A DNA stretch of 64,000 nucleotides from Nocardioides gansuensis (GCF_003076135.1 NZ_QDGZ01000006.1:186001-250000), one strand, 5' to 3'. Shown: positions 25,691 through 34,864, numbered from the stretch's first letter. Made by a program: numbers and translations. Notes: generated by a model from the sequence alone, not told the origin.

Positions 25691-26511
25691 AGCTCGCCAC
25701 CGTCCGCACCGCACACGAGACCCGTGCCGTCCGGGTCGAGGACGACCGGTACGTCGACCTGGGGTACGGCGACGTACGCGAGCTGCTCGAGCAGCCCGAC
25801 TGGCGCACCCTCGCCGCGGCCGACGGCGCGGCGCTGCCCCTGGAGACCGGGCTCGCCCCCGTCGTACCCGCCCCCGGCAAGGTGGTCTGCGTCGGCCTGA
25901 ACTACCGCAGCCACATCCTCGAGATGGGCCGCCCCCTGCCCGAGTTCCCCACCCTGTTCGCCAAGTTCGCCGACGCGATCATCGGCCCGAACGACGACAT
26001 CGTCGCCGCGCCCGAGTCGGAGTGCGTCGACTGGGAGGCCGAGCTCGTCGTGGTCGTAGGCGAGACCGTGCGGCGCGCCGACCGGGCGCAGGCCACGGCG
26101 GCGATCGCCGGCTTCACGGTGATGAACGACGTGACCATGCGCGACTGGCAGTTCCGCACCCGCGAGTGGCTGCAGGGAAAGACCTTCGACTCCACCACAC
26201 CGCTGGGCCCGGTCCTCGTCACGCCGGACGAGCTCCCCGGCGGTGACGCACCGGCGCTCGGCATCTCCACCTCCGTCAACGGTGAGCTGATGCAGTCCGC
26301 CCAGACCTCCGACCTTCTCTTCGCGCCGGTTGCCCTGGTGGAGTACGTCTCGACCATGACCACGCTGCGCCCCGGCGACGTCATCGCGACCGGTACGCCG
26401 GCCGGCGTCGGCCACGCCCGCGACCCGCAGGTCTTCCTGGCTCCCGGCGACAAGGTCGTGACCGAGGTCAGCGGCATCGGGCGGCTTGAGAACACGGTGG
26501 TGGCCGGGTGA
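25687..26511 (+). CDS. Fumarylacetoacetate hydrolase family protein, likely fumarylpyruvate hydrolase
   Basis: A 274-residue FAH-fold protein. The catalytic/metal part is clear: VCVGLNYRSHILEMG, then FAKFADAIIGPND, then DWEAELVVVVGE with the metal-binding acids, and GDVIATGTPAGVG near the C-terminus. In the gentisate route it cleaves fumarylpyruvate to fumarate and pyruvate. The ATG overlaps the dioxygenase stop as ATGA, and its own TGA overlaps the GTG of the isomerase gene. Family members with other diketo-acid substrates exist, but the neighbours fix the likely reaction. Confidence 0.9.
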   Translation: MKLATVRTAHETRAVRVEDDRYVDLGYGDVRELLEQPDWRTLAAADGAALPLETGLAPVVPAPGKVVCVGLNYRSHILEMGRPLPEFPTLFAKFADAIIGPNDDIVAAPESECVDWEAELVVVVGETVRRADRAQATAAIAGFTVMNDVTMRDWQFRTREWLQGKTFDSTTPLGPVLVTPDELPGGDAPALGISTSVNGELMQSAQTSDLLFAPVALVEYVSTMTTLRPGDVIATGTPAGVGHARDPQVFLAPGDKVVTEVSGIGRLENTVVAG

Positions 26512-27095
26512 GCGCGCTGGCCTGGACCGAGGGCGGCACGCGGCTCTTCCTCGACGCGCTGAGCCGGATCGGCGACGAGCGCTTCGCCGCTCCGACGAGC
26601 CTTCCCGGCTGGACCACCGCTCACCTCGTCGCCCACGTCCACTTCAACGCCCAGGCGCTGCGACGGCTGGTCTCCTGGGCGGTCACGGGGATCGAGAACA
26701 GGATGTACGCCTCGGCCGAGCAGCGGACCGCCGAGATCGAGGAAGGGGCATCGTGGGCGCCCGCCCAGCTGCGCGACGTCGTGGCCGGCTCCGCCTCGGC
26801 GCTGGCCGAGGACCTCACCGCCCTGAGCGATCGGGCCTGGGACGCCGAGGTCGTCACCGCCCAGGGCCGCACCATCCCGGCCAGCCAGATCCCGTGGCTG
26901 CGGGCGCGCGAGGTGATGGTCCACGCTGTCGATCTCGGCGCTGGCCTGACCTTCGCCGACCTGCCCGCCGACTTCACCGCCGAGCTGCTCGCCGACGTGG
27001 TCCGCAAGCGGGCCGCAGCCGGCGAGGGCCCGGCCCTGGCCGCATGGCTCACCGGCCGCTCCGTCACCCCTCCCGCACTCGGCCCCTGGCTCTGA
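26508..27095 (+). CDS. Maleylpyruvate isomerase, mycothiol-dependent type
   Basis: A 195-residue protein of the DinB-like maleylpyruvate isomerase family. The zinc-ligand regions are seen as TAHLVAHVHFNAQAL (near residue 45) and REVMVHAVDLGAGL (near 135). The Corynebacterium glutamicum enzyme of this type uses mycothiol to turn maleylpyruvate into fumarylpyruvate. It starts at a GTG overlapping the previous stop and is followed after 20 bp by the flavin hydroxylase gene. Mycothiol use is inferred from the family and supports an actinobacterial host. Confidence 0.88.
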   Translation: MSALAWTEGGTRLFLDALSRIGDERFAAPTSLPGWTTAHLVAHVHFNAQALRRLVSWAVTGIENRMYASAEQRTAEIEEGASWAPAQLRDVVAGSASALAEDLTALSDRAWDAEVVTAQGRTIPASQIPWLRAREVMVHAVDLGAGLTFADLPADFTAELLADVVRKRAAAGEGPALAAWLTGRSVTPPALGPWL

Positions 27096-27115
27096 GCCGA
27101 ACCCAAGGACATGAC

Positions 27116-28630
27116 ATGAACCTCCGCATCGCCTGTGTCGGCGGCGGCCCCGGCGGGCTCTTCTTCGCCGCGCTGGCGAAGCAGGCCCACCCCGAGGCCG
27201 ACATCACCGTCTTCGAGCGCAACCGGGCCGAGGACACCTTCGGCTTCGGGGTCGTCTTCTCCGACGCCACCCTCGCCGGAATCAACGCCGCCGACCCCGT
27301 GCTCCGCACCGCACTCGACGAGTTCGGGATGCACTGGGACGACATCGAGGTCCGTCTCAAGGGAGAGACCTTCTCGTGCGGTGGCAACGGCATGACCGCG
27401 ATCGTCCGCAAGACCCTGCTCCAGCTCCTCCAGGAGCGGGCGACCGCGGCCGGCGTGGACCTCCGGTTCTCCACCGAGGTCGACCTCGAGGACCTCGACG
27501 ACTACGACCTCGTCGTCGCCTGCGACGGCGCGAACTCGAGGATCCGCGAACGGCTCGCCGACCGGCTGGAGCCGTCGTACGAGACCGCCACGGCGAAGTT
27601 CATCTGGTTCGGGACGACGTACTCCTTCGACGGTCTCACCTTCGTGCACGTGCGCGGTGAGCACGGCGTGTTCGCGGTGCACGGCTACCCGATCGCACCG
27701 GGGCTGAGCACGTTCATCGTCGAGACCGACGAGGAGACGTGGCGCCGGGCCGGCCTGGACGACTTCGACGTCACCCAGCCGCCGGGCGCGAGCGACATGA
27801 GGTCGAAGGAGTACCTCGAGAAGCTCTTCGCCGAGCAGATCGACGGTCATCCGCTGGTGGTCAACAACTCCCGCTGGGCCAACTTCCGCACTCGCCGCGC
27901 GGCCCGCTGGACCCATGGCAACGTCGCCCTGCTCGGCGACGCCGCGCACACCGCGCACTTCTCGGTCGGATCGGGCACCAAGATGGCGATGGAGGACGCG
28001 ATCGCGCTCGCCACAGCTCTGGGTGACCACCCGGACGACGTCCCCGGTGCGCTCGCGGCCTACGAGTCCGCCGCCCGGCCGCCCGTGGAGCGGATCCAGT
28101 GCTCGGCCCGCCCCAGCCTCTCCTGGTGGGAGCACTTCGGCCGCTACCACGACACACTGGAGCCGTGGCAGTTCGCCTTCCACTTCCTCAGCCGCAGCAT
28201 CGGGGCCGAGAAGCTCGCACGTCGGGACCCCGGCTTCGTCGCCGGCGCACGGCGGGCCTGGACCGCTGCCCATGGTGCCGGGGTGCTCGCCAGCCCGCTG
28301 ACCATCGGCATCTGCACCTTCGCCGGCCGCCGGGTCGCCCTCGACCAGGTCGCGGAGTCCGGGCTGCGCCTGCTGCAGGTGAGCGCCCCTCCGGAGGAGT
28401 CCGGCCTGGCCGAGGCGCGAGTGGCACTGCACGACGGTCTCGCCGACAAGCCGGACCTGGTGGTGGTCCGCGGCGGCTCCCCGCTCTGCCGGATCCAGCT
28501 CTCCGAGGAGTCGCGGCTCGGTCGCGGCGTTCCGACGCTGCTGGTCCTGCCCGACGCCACCGACGACGTGGTGGAGACCCTCGTCCTCGCCGGGCGGGCC
28601 GACCTGGTGGCAGGGGAGGGCGTGCGATGA
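27116..28630 (+). CDS. FAD-dependent salicylyl-CoA 5-hydroxylase-like monooxygenase with a reduced C-terminal OYE-like tail
   Basis: A 504-residue group A flavin monooxygenase. The FAD motif is CVGGGPGGLFFAALAKQ at the N-terminus; DLVVACDGANSRIRE and VALLGDAAHTAHF are the later FAD/NADPH motifs. Residues about 1-400 match the hydroxylase half of bifunctional salicylyl-CoA 5-hydroxylase/oxidoreductase proteins. The last 100 residues resemble only a shortened old-yellow-enzyme-like barrel, ending VLAGRADLVAG, a motif typical of the end of that domain. The expected reaction is salicylyl-CoA to gentisyl-CoA. The 4-bp overlap with the CoA-ligase-like gene supports action on a CoA thioester. Confidence 0.83.
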   Translation: MNLRIACVGGGPGGLFFAALAKQAHPEADITVFERNRAEDTFGFGVVFSDATLAGINAADPVLRTALDEFGMHWDDIEVRLKGETFSCGGNGMTAIVRKTLLQLLQERATAAGVDLRFSTEVDLEDLDDYDLVVACDGANSRIRERLADRLEPSYETATAKFIWFGTTYSFDGLTFVHVRGEHGVFAVHGYPIAPGLSTFIVETDEETWRRAGLDDFDVTQPPGASDMRSKEYLEKLFAEQIDGHPLVVNNSRWANFRTRRAARWTHGNVALLGDAAHTAHFSVGSGTKMAMEDAIALATALGDHPDDVPGALAAYESAARPPVERIQCSARPSLSWWEHFGRYHDTLEPWQFAFHFLSRSIGAEKLARRDPGFVAGARRAWTAAHGAGVLASPLTIGICTFAGRRVALDQVAESGLRLLQVSAPPEESGLAEARVALHDGLADKPDLVVVRGGSPLCRIQLSEESRLGRGVPTLLVLPDATDDVVETLVLAGRADLVAGEGVR

Positions 28631-30699
28631 ATGATCTCACCAGGCTGTTCGCGCCCCGCGGCGTCGCGGTCGTCGGTGCCTCCGCTGACCCGGCCAAGAT
28701 GGGCTCGGTCATGATGCGGTCGCTGTCGAGCTTCGACGGCCCCGTGGTCGGCGTCAACGAGCGACTCAGCTCTCCGGCTGACGGTCTGTACCCCTCGGTC
28801 GCCGCCGCGCTCGAGGCCGGCCAGGGGCCGATCGACCTCGCCGTCCTCTGCATCCCCGCGCCCCTGTGCCCCGGCGCCCTGGAGCGGGCCGCCGCGGTCG
28901 GCGTCTCGGCCGCCCTCGTCTGTGCCGGCGGCTTCGCCGAGGTGGACGACACCGGTGCCGGGTTCCAGGCCGAGCTGGCCGCGGTGGCCGCGCGGCACGG
29001 CGTCCGGCTGCTCGGTCCGAACACGTCGGGATTCCTCGCGCCGCACCGCCAGATCCACGCCACCTTCGTCCCCGGCGCCGGCACCGTTCCCGCGGGTGGG
29101 GTGGGCGTTGTGGCGGCCAGCGGTGGCGTCAACCACGCGCTCGCGTTCCTGCTCGCCTCCGCCGGGTACGGCGTCTCTATCGCGGTCGGCCTCGGGAACG
29201 CCGTTGACGTCAGCACCGCGGACGTGCTCGACCACCTCGCCGATGATCCCGACACCACGGCCATCGCCCTGCACATCGAGGCGGTCGCCGACGGCCCACG
29301 CCTGCTGGCCTCCGTACGCCGCGCGGCCGGCGTCAAGCCCGTGGTCGCCCTGGTCGTGGGTCGGGCCGACGTCGGCGACTTCGCCAGGTCCCACACCGGG
29401 GCCCTGGCCACCGCCTGGCGGACCACCCGGGCCCTGCTCGCCCAGGCCGGAGCCGTGCTCGTCGACGACGAACGCCAGCTGGTCTCCGCGGTCGGACAGC
29501 TCTCGCAGAGCCGCCTCGCGCCGTCGGCCGAGCCGGGGGTCGTGCTGGTGACCGCGCAGGCCGGTCCGGGGCTGCTCGTCATGGACGACCTGCGGTCCGC
29601 CGGCGTCGCCATGCCGGCGCTCACCCAGGCCACCCAGGAGCGGCTCGGCGATCTCCTGCCGCCTATGACCTATCAGGCCAACCCGGTCGACACCGGCCGT
29701 CCGGGCGACACCTTCGACGAGGTGCTCGCCGCGGCGGCCGACGACCCGGGTGCGGACCTTGTCGCGGTCTACGCCCTCTCCGAACCGGACGCGGTCGACC
29801 TCGCGGTGACGCTCCGCGCCCTCACCGGACCAGGGCGGACCTTCGCGCTCGCCACCGGCGGTGTCGAGACCGAGACCCAGCCCCAGCGGGACAAGCTGAT
29901 CGCCGACGGCATCGCGGTCCACGACGGACCCACCGGACTCGCCGTGGGCGTGCGGGCGCTCGTCACCGACGCCCGGGCCCGCCACCGAGCTGCCGCGCCG
30001 GCGACGCCGGACGTTCCCGCCGTCGGCGCGGCCTTCCACGTCGCAGGGCGCACCAGCTGGGACGAGGACGACGCCAAACAGCTGCTCGACGCGATCGGGG
30101 TCACCACGCCCCGTCGCCGTGCCTTCGACTCGATGGAGTCCGCCGGACGTGCCCTCGACGAGCTCGCCGGTCCCGTGGCGGTGAAGATCCTCGACGCAGC
30201 CGTCCTGCACAAGACCGACATCGGGGGCGTGCACCTCGGGGTGCGCAACCGGGCCGACCTCGACGCCGCACTTACCGCGCTGGCCGGGATCGGCGCCACC
30301 CGGGTGCTCGTCGAGGAGATGGCCCCGGCAGGTGTCGACCTGATCGTGGGCGCTCGCCGTGACCCTGTCTTCGGGCCGGTCGTCCTGCTCGGGCTCGGCG
30401 GCACCATCGCGGAAGCGCTGGCAGACGTCGCCATCGCTGGCGTACCGCTCTCGGCGGCTGACGGGTCCGCGCTCGTCGACCAGCTCGCCGGTGCCGCGGT
30501 GCTCCGCGGCTGGCGGGGAGGCCCGGCCGTCGACGTCGACGAGCTCACCGCAGTCCTGGCCGCGCTCGGGCAGCTGCTGGTCGACCACGCGCACCTCGAC
30601 GAGATCGAGATCAACCCACTTCGCATCACCCGGCACGGGCTCGTCGCCCTCGATGCCGTCATCACCACGAGGAGTACCGATGGTCAGCCCCATCATTGA
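28627..30699 (+). CDS. NDP-forming acyl-CoA synthetase family protein
   Basis: A 690-residue single-chain member of the ADP/NDP-forming acyl-CoA synthetase family. Order: CoA-binding Rossmann domain (GVAVVGASADPAKMGSVMM at the start), succinyl-CoA-ligase-like domains with the phospho-histidine near residue 256 in RSHTGALA, and a C-terminal ATP-grasp domain (about 480-690, with VAVKILDAAVLHKTDIGG and DEIEINPLRI). It would form an acyl-CoA from acid, CoA and ATP. Lying between the salicylyl-CoA hydroxylase and an AMP-ligase gene, it may hand CoA to salicylate or an activated form of it. Overlaps both neighbours (4 and 20 bp). Confidence 0.85.
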   Translation: MNDLTRLFAPRGVAVVGASADPAKMGSVMMRSLSSFDGPVVGVNERLSSPADGLYPSVAAALEAGQGPIDLAVLCIPAPLCPGALERAAAVGVSAALVCAGGFAEVDDTGAGFQAELAAVAARHGVRLLGPNTSGFLAPHRQIHATFVPGAGTVPAGGVGVVAASGGVNHALAFLLASAGYGVSIAVGLGNAVDVSTADVLDHLADDPDTTAIALHIEAVADGPRLLASVRRAAGVKPVVALVVGRADVGDFARSHTGALATAWRTTRALLAQAGAVLVDDERQLVSAVGQLSQSRLAPSAEPGVVLVTAQAGPGLLVMDDLRSAGVAMPALTQATQERLGDLLPPMTYQANPVDTGRPGDTFDEVLAAAADDPGADLVAVYALSEPDAVDLAVTLRALTGPGRTFALATGGVETETQPQRDKLIADGIAVHDGPTGLAVGVRALVTDARARHRAAAPATPDVPAVGAAFHVAGRTSWDEDDAKQLLDAIGVTTPRRRAFDSMESAGRALDELAGPVAVKILDAAVLHKTDIGGVHLGVRNRADLDAALTALAGIGATRVLVEEMAPAGVDLIVGARRDPVFGPVVLLGLGGTIAEALADVAIAGVPLSAADGSALVDQLAGAAVLRGWRGGPAVDVDELTAVLAALGQLLVDHAHLDEIEINPLRITRHGLVALDAVITTRSTDGQPHH

Positions 30700-32353
30700 G
30701 GGTGTCGTTCCGTGGCCCGCCGATGTCGCCGCGCAGTACGTCGACGCCGGCTACTGGGAGAACCGCGCCCTGGGCTCGCACCTGTGGGAGCAGGCCGATC
30801 GCACGCCCGACGCCGCCGCGCTCGTCGACGGTGACCTGCGGCTCAGCTACGCCGAGCTGGTCGACCGCGCGGACGCCGCTGCGACCCGGCTGGCGGCGCT
30901 CGGCCTGGAGCCCGGGCACCGCGTGCTGGTGCAGCTGGTCAACGGCTGGGAGTTCGTGGTCCTGACGCTCGCGTGCCTGCGGGCCGGCGTGGTGCCCGTG
31001 ATGGCGCTGCCGGGCCACCGCCGCCACGAGCTGGAGTATCTCGCGAACCACGCCGAGGCCACCGCGATCGCCGTACCCGACTCGTTCCGCGGCTTCGACC
31101 ACCAGGCACTGGCGACGGAGCTGGTCGCCGCGGTGCCGTCCCTCGAGAGGGTCCTCGTTGCCGGTGACACGGCCGAAGGTGCGGTCGACCTGCGCTCGCT
31201 GCTCGCCCAGTCCGACGGCAGCGGAGAGGACCGCGCCCGGTGGGACGCCGAGCAGCCGGCACCGGACGAGGTGGCGGTGTTCCTGCTGTCGGGTGGGACC
31301 ACGGGCCTGCCCAAGCTGATCGCCCGGACCCACAACGACTACGTCTACAACGCGAAGTGCGCGGCGTCGGTCTCGGGCTTCGACAGGGGCACCGTCTACC
31401 TCGTGGCGCTGCCGGCGGGACACAACTTCCCGCTGGCCTGCCCCGGCCTCCTGGGCGCGCTGCTGGTCGGCGGCACCGTGGTGATGCTGGACAGCCCCGA
31501 GCCCGTGCAGGCCTTCGCCACCATCGCCCGCGAAGGCGTCACCCACACCGCCGCGGTGCCTGCCGTCGCGCAGAAGTGGATCGACCACGCGGCCGCGGTG
31601 GGGGCCGACGAGCTGGCGACGCTGCGGGTGCTCCAGGTGGGCGGCTCGCGGCTCGTCGACGAGGTCGCCAGGCGGGTCCGCCCGGTCCTCGGGTGCACGC
31701 TGCAGCAGGTCTTCGGCATGGCCGAAGGACTGCTCAACTACACCCGGCTCGACGATCCCGACGACGTCATCTGCTGCAGCCAGGGCCGACCGATGTCCCC
31801 GGGAGACGAGGTGCTGCTCGTCGACGAGCTCGACCGTGCGGTGCCCGACGGCACACCCGGAGCGTTGCTGACCCGCGGGCCCTACACGCCGCGTGGCTAC
31901 TACCGGGCGGCCGAGCACAACGCGCGTGCCTTCACCGCGGACGGGTGGTACCGCTCCGGCGACATCTGTGTCTGGGACGCCACCGGCAACCTCGTCGTCG
32001 CGGGACGCGACAAGGACCTCATCAATCGCGGCGGGGAGAAGATCTCGGCCGAAGAGGTGGAGAACCTGGTCTACCTGATCCCCGACGTGGAGCAGGTCGC
32101 CGCGGTGGCGATGCCGGACAGCGACCTCGGTGAGCGGGTCTGTGTGTACGTCGTGTGCCGCGAGGCGTCCGGGCTGGACCTCGCCGGCGTCCGTGAGGCG
32201 CTCCAGGCCCGCCAGATCGCGGCGTACAAGCTCCCCGAGCACCTGGTGGTGGTCGACGCGCTGCCCCAGACGAAGGTCGGGAAGATCGACAAGAGGGCTC
32301 TGCGCGAGGACATCGTGGCCCGGCTGCAGGCCGATCCCCGCGTCTCCCGCTGA
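30680..32353 (+). CDS. Aryl-acid AMP ligase (DhbE/EntE/SdgA-like), likely salicylate-activating
   Basis: A 557-residue adenylate-forming enzyme. Signature motifs: FLLSGGTTGLPKLIAR near residue 203 (ATP loop), QQVFGMAEGLLNYTR, WYRSGDICVWD, and the catalytic lysine in TKVGKIDKRAL near residue 535. The sequence is closest in style to 2,3-dihydroxybenzoate and salicylate AMP ligases. No aryl-carrier domain is attached, so it serves catabolism here, not a siderophore. The ATG follows GAGGAG and lies 20 bp inside the upstream gene. In Streptomyces WA46 a salicylyl-AMP ligase acts with a separate CoA-transferring enzyme and a hydroxylase; the same gene set is seen here. Confidence 0.87.
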   Translation: MVSPIIEGVVPWPADVAAQYVDAGYWENRALGSHLWEQADRTPDAAALVDGDLRLSYAELVDRADAAATRLAALGLEPGHRVLVQLVNGWEFVVLTLACLRAGVVPVMALPGHRRHELEYLANHAEATAIAVPDSFRGFDHQALATELVAAVPSLERVLVAGDTAEGAVDLRSLLAQSDGSGEDRARWDAEQPAPDEVAVFLLSGGTTGLPKLIARTHNDYVYNAKCAASVSGFDRGTVYLVALPAGHNFPLACPGLLGALLVGGTVVMLDSPEPVQAFATIAREGVTHTAAVPAVAQKWIDHAAAVGADELATLRVLQVGGSRLVDEVARRVRPVLGCTLQQVFGMAEGLLNYTRLDDPDDVICCSQGRPMSPGDEVLLVDELDRAVPDGTPGALLTRGPYTPRGYYRAAEHNARAFTADGWYRSGDICVWDATGNLVVAGRDKDLINRGGEKISAEEVENLVYLIPDVEQVAAVAMPDSDLGERVCVYVVCREASGLDLAGVREALQARQIAAYKLPEHLVVVDALPQTKVGKIDKRALREDIVARLQADPRVSR

Positions 32354-32384
32354 CAGCCCGACCCTGACGTCCTAGTGTCGGCGG

Positions 32385-32888
32385 ATGGACGAGCTGCCGG
32401 AACTGACCTCTCAGGACCTGACCCACCTCCGTCGCTGTGTCGACCTCGCCCGCGAGGCGCTCGCCGACGGCGACGAGCCCTTCGGGTCGGTGCTGGTAGA
32501 CCCCCAGGGCGCAGTGTTGCGCGAGGACCGCAACCGCACTGCCGGCGGCGACCAGACCCGCCACCCCGAGCTCGAGCTGGCCCGCTGGGCGGCGGCGCAC
32601 GTGGCGCCGGAGGTGCGGCCGGCCTGCACCGTCTACACCTCGGGGGAACACTGCCCGATGTGCGCGGCCGGCCACGCCTGGGTAGGGCTCGGCCGGATCG
32701 TGTACGCGGGTTCGACCGCCCAGCTCACCGAGTGGCGGCACGGCTGGGGCTTGCCGGCCGGACCGGTGGCGCCGCTGCCGATCAACGACGTGGCCCCCGG
32801 CCTGCCCGTCGCCGGACCGGCCCTCGAGCTTGCCGACGAGCTGCGCGAGCTGCACCGGCAGTGCGCCGAGCGGGACGTGGCGTCGTGA
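32385..32888 (+). CDS. Nucleoside/tRNA-type cytidine deaminase family protein
   Basis: A 167-residue zinc deaminase. The first metal motif is HPELELARWAA (histidine ligand and catalytic glutamate); the second is SGEHCPMCAAGHAW with two cysteine ligands. The family includes guanine deaminase and tRNA adenosine deaminase; the variant HPE in place of HAE and the short length suggest a small-molecule nucleobase or related amine substrate. It lies 31 bp after the aryl-acid ligase gene and overlaps the VOC gene by 4 bp, so it is probably co-transcribed, though a link to aromatic catabolism is not clear. Confidence 0.82.
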   Translation: MDELPELTSQDLTHLRRCVDLAREALADGDEPFGSVLVDPQGAVLREDRNRTAGGDQTRHPELELARWAAAHVAPEVRPACTVYTSGEHCPMCAAGHAWVGLGRIVYAGSTAQLTEWRHGWGLPAGPVAPLPINDVAPGLPVAGPALELADELRELHRQCAERDVAS

Positions 32889-33292
32889 GCAGGATCCGAC
32901 AGCTGCGGCTGGTCGTCCATGCGAGCGACTACGAGCAGGCGGTGCACTTCTTCAGGGATGTGCTCGGGGCGCCGGTCGCGGAGGAGTACGCGAGCGACGG
33001 CGGCGCCCATGTCACCATCCTCGACGTCGGCCGTGCCACGCTCGAGCTCGCCAACGACGCCCAGGTCGAGCTGATCGACCGGGTCGAGGTCGGACGACGG
33101 GTGGCGCCGCACCTTCGGGTCGCGCTGGAGGTCGACGACTGCGAGGCGAGCACCCACGACGCGGTCGAGGGTGGGGCGGCGCAGATCGCGCCGCCCACCC
33201 GCACGCCCTGGGACTCCCTGAACTCACGGCTGCACGCGCCGGCCGGCATCCACTTGACGCTGTTCCAGGAGCTGGGTCAGCCGGACGGGTAG
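32885..33292 (+). CDS. VOC/glyoxalase-fold protein
   Basis: A 135-residue protein of the vicinal oxygen chelate fold, with one pair of beta-alpha-beta-beta-beta modules: LRLVVHASDYEQAVHFFRDV at the start and AGIHLTLFQEL at the end. It could be a lactoylglutathione lyase-like, dioxygenase-like or resistance protein; the specific reaction cannot be assigned. The GTG start overlaps the deaminase stop, and the gene ends 20 bp from the convergent aldehyde dehydrogenase gene, so it closes the operon. Confidence 0.8.
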   Translation: MSRIRQLRLVVHASDYEQAVHFFRDVLGAPVAEEYASDGGAHVTILDVGRATLELANDAQVELIDRVEVGRRVAPHLRVALEVDDCEASTHDAVEGGAAQIAPPTRTPWDSLNSRLHAPAGIHLTLFQELGQPDG

Positions 33293-33312
33293 TGGTCCCC
33301 GAGCAACGGAGG

Positions 33313-34821
33313 TCACCACTCCACGGCGACGTACTTGCTCTCGGTGAACTCCAGCATGCCCTCGTGCCCGCCCTCGCGGCCGAGGCCCGACTGCTTGGTG
33401 CCGCCGAAGGGGGCCGCGGGATCCGAGACAACCGGTCGGTTCAGGCCGACCATGCCGCTGTCGAGGCGCTCGGCGACCCGCAGGCCGGTGCGAAGGTCGC
33501 GCGTGTACACATACGAGACGAGGCCGTACTCGGTGTTGTTGGCCAGGGCAACGGCGTCGTCGATGTCGTCGTACGCGACCACCGGGGCGACGGGTCCGAA
33601 GATCTCCTGGGACAGGATGTGGGCGTCCTGAGGGACGCCGCCCAGCACCGTCGGGGTGTAGTAGTACCCGACCCGGTCGGGGGCCGACCCGCCGGTGACC
33701 GGGTTGGCGCCCGCATCGAGCGCCGACTGGACCAGCTCGGCGACCTTGTCGCGGGTCTTCGCGTTCACCAGCGGCCCGACCTTGGTCGCCTGGTCGAGGC
33801 CGGGGCCCACGGGGAGACAGCGCACGGCCTCCGCGAACCTTTGGGTGAACTCGTCGGCAACCGAGGCGTGCACGATGAACCGGTTGGCCGCAGTGCAAGC
33901 GGAGCCGCCGTTGCGGAGCTTCGCCACCAAGGCGCCGGCGACGGCCTCGTCCAGGTCGGCGTCGGGGAGCACGACGAAGGGCGCGTTGCCGCCGAGCTCC
34001 ATGGCCGCGCTGACGACGGTACGGGAGGCGTGCTCGAGAAGGACGCGTCCGACCTCGGTCGATCCGGTGAAGGACACCTTGCGCACCAGGGGGTGGTCGA
34101 GCAGTGCCGAGCTGAGGTCGTTGGACCGGGTCGACGGAACGACGTTGACGACGCCGTCCGGTACGCCGGCTTCGGCAAGGATCGCCACGATCGCGAGTGC
34201 GGTCAGAGGCGTCTCGGATGCCGGCTTGAGGATGACCGAGCACCCGGCCGCGAGCGCCGGCCCGATCTTGCGGGTAGCCATGGCAGCCGGGAAGTTCCAC
34301 GGTGTGATGAGGAGGGAGACGCCGATCGGCTGGCGCAGGACCATGATCTTGTTCGTCCCAGCCGGAGCGTGCTCGACCACGCCGCCCAGGCGCACGGCCT
34401 CCTCGGCGTACCAGCGGAAGAACTCCGCGGCGTACGCGACCTCGCTCCGCGCGTCCGGGAGGGCCTTCCCGTTCTCCAGCACGATGAGCCGGGCCAGGGC
34501 CTCTGCTCGCTGGGTCATGAGGTCGAACGCGCGACGCAGGATCTCGCTGCGCGACCGGGGGCTGAGCTCGGCCCAGGCGTCCTGCGCCTGGTGTGCCACC
34601 CCGACGGCTGTCATGGCCTCGGCCACGGTGCCGTTGGCGATCTCGGTGATGACCTCCTCGGTGGCCGGGTCCACGACCGGGATCACCCCGTCCCCGTCGA
34701 GCGGCTTGCCGCCTACGACCGGGCCGAGTGGGATCGGCCCGAGGGCCCGCTGGATCTCGTCGAAGATGTTCGTGGTGGTCATGCGACCGAGGGCACGCTC
34801 GAATTCGTCGAAGCTGTTCAT
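33313..34821 (-). CDS. NAD(P)-dependent aldehyde dehydrogenase, succinate-semialdehyde dehydrogenase type
   Basis: A 502-residue aldehyde dehydrogenase with Asn176 in TPWNFPAAM, Glu275 in MELGGNAPF and the catalytic Cys309 in NGGSACTAANRF. Overall it looks like GabD/SSADH. The N-terminus is odd: FDEFERALGRM is followed at once by FDEIQRALG, a short repeat that gives two possible ATG starts 13 codons apart (34821 and 34782). The first has GAAGGA upstream and is used here. It lies 43 bp after the DAO-type oxidase gene, so the pair could oxidise an amine to an aldehyde and then to an acid. Confidence 0.88.
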   Translation of the reverse strand: MNSFDEFERALGRMTTTNIFDEIQRALGPIPLGPVVGGKPLDGDGVIPVVDPATEEVITEIANGTVAEAMTAVGVAHQAQDAWAELSPRSRSEILRRAFDLMTQRAEALARLIVLENGKALPDARSEVAYAAEFFRWYAEEAVRLGGVVEHAPAGTNKIMVLRQPIGVSLLITPWNFPAAMATRKIGPALAAGCSVILKPASETPLTALAIVAILAEAGVPDGVVNVVPSTRSNDLSSALLDHPLVRKVSFTGSTEVGRVLLEHASRTVVSAAMELGGNAPFVVLPDADLDEAVAGALVAKLRNGGSACTAANRFIVHASVADEFTQRFAEAVRCLPVGPGLDQATKVGPLVNAKTRDKVAELVQSALDAGANPVTGGSAPDRVGYYYTPTVLGGVPQDAHILSQEIFGPVAPVVAYDDIDDAVALANNTEYGLVSYVYTRDLRTGLRVAERLDSGMVGLNRPVVSDPAAPFGGTKQSGLGREGGHEGMLEFTESKYVAVEW

Positions 34822-34864
34822 GGTGGTCCTTCGTGGTGGGGGATGTGTCTGTCGCGACAGGGAC

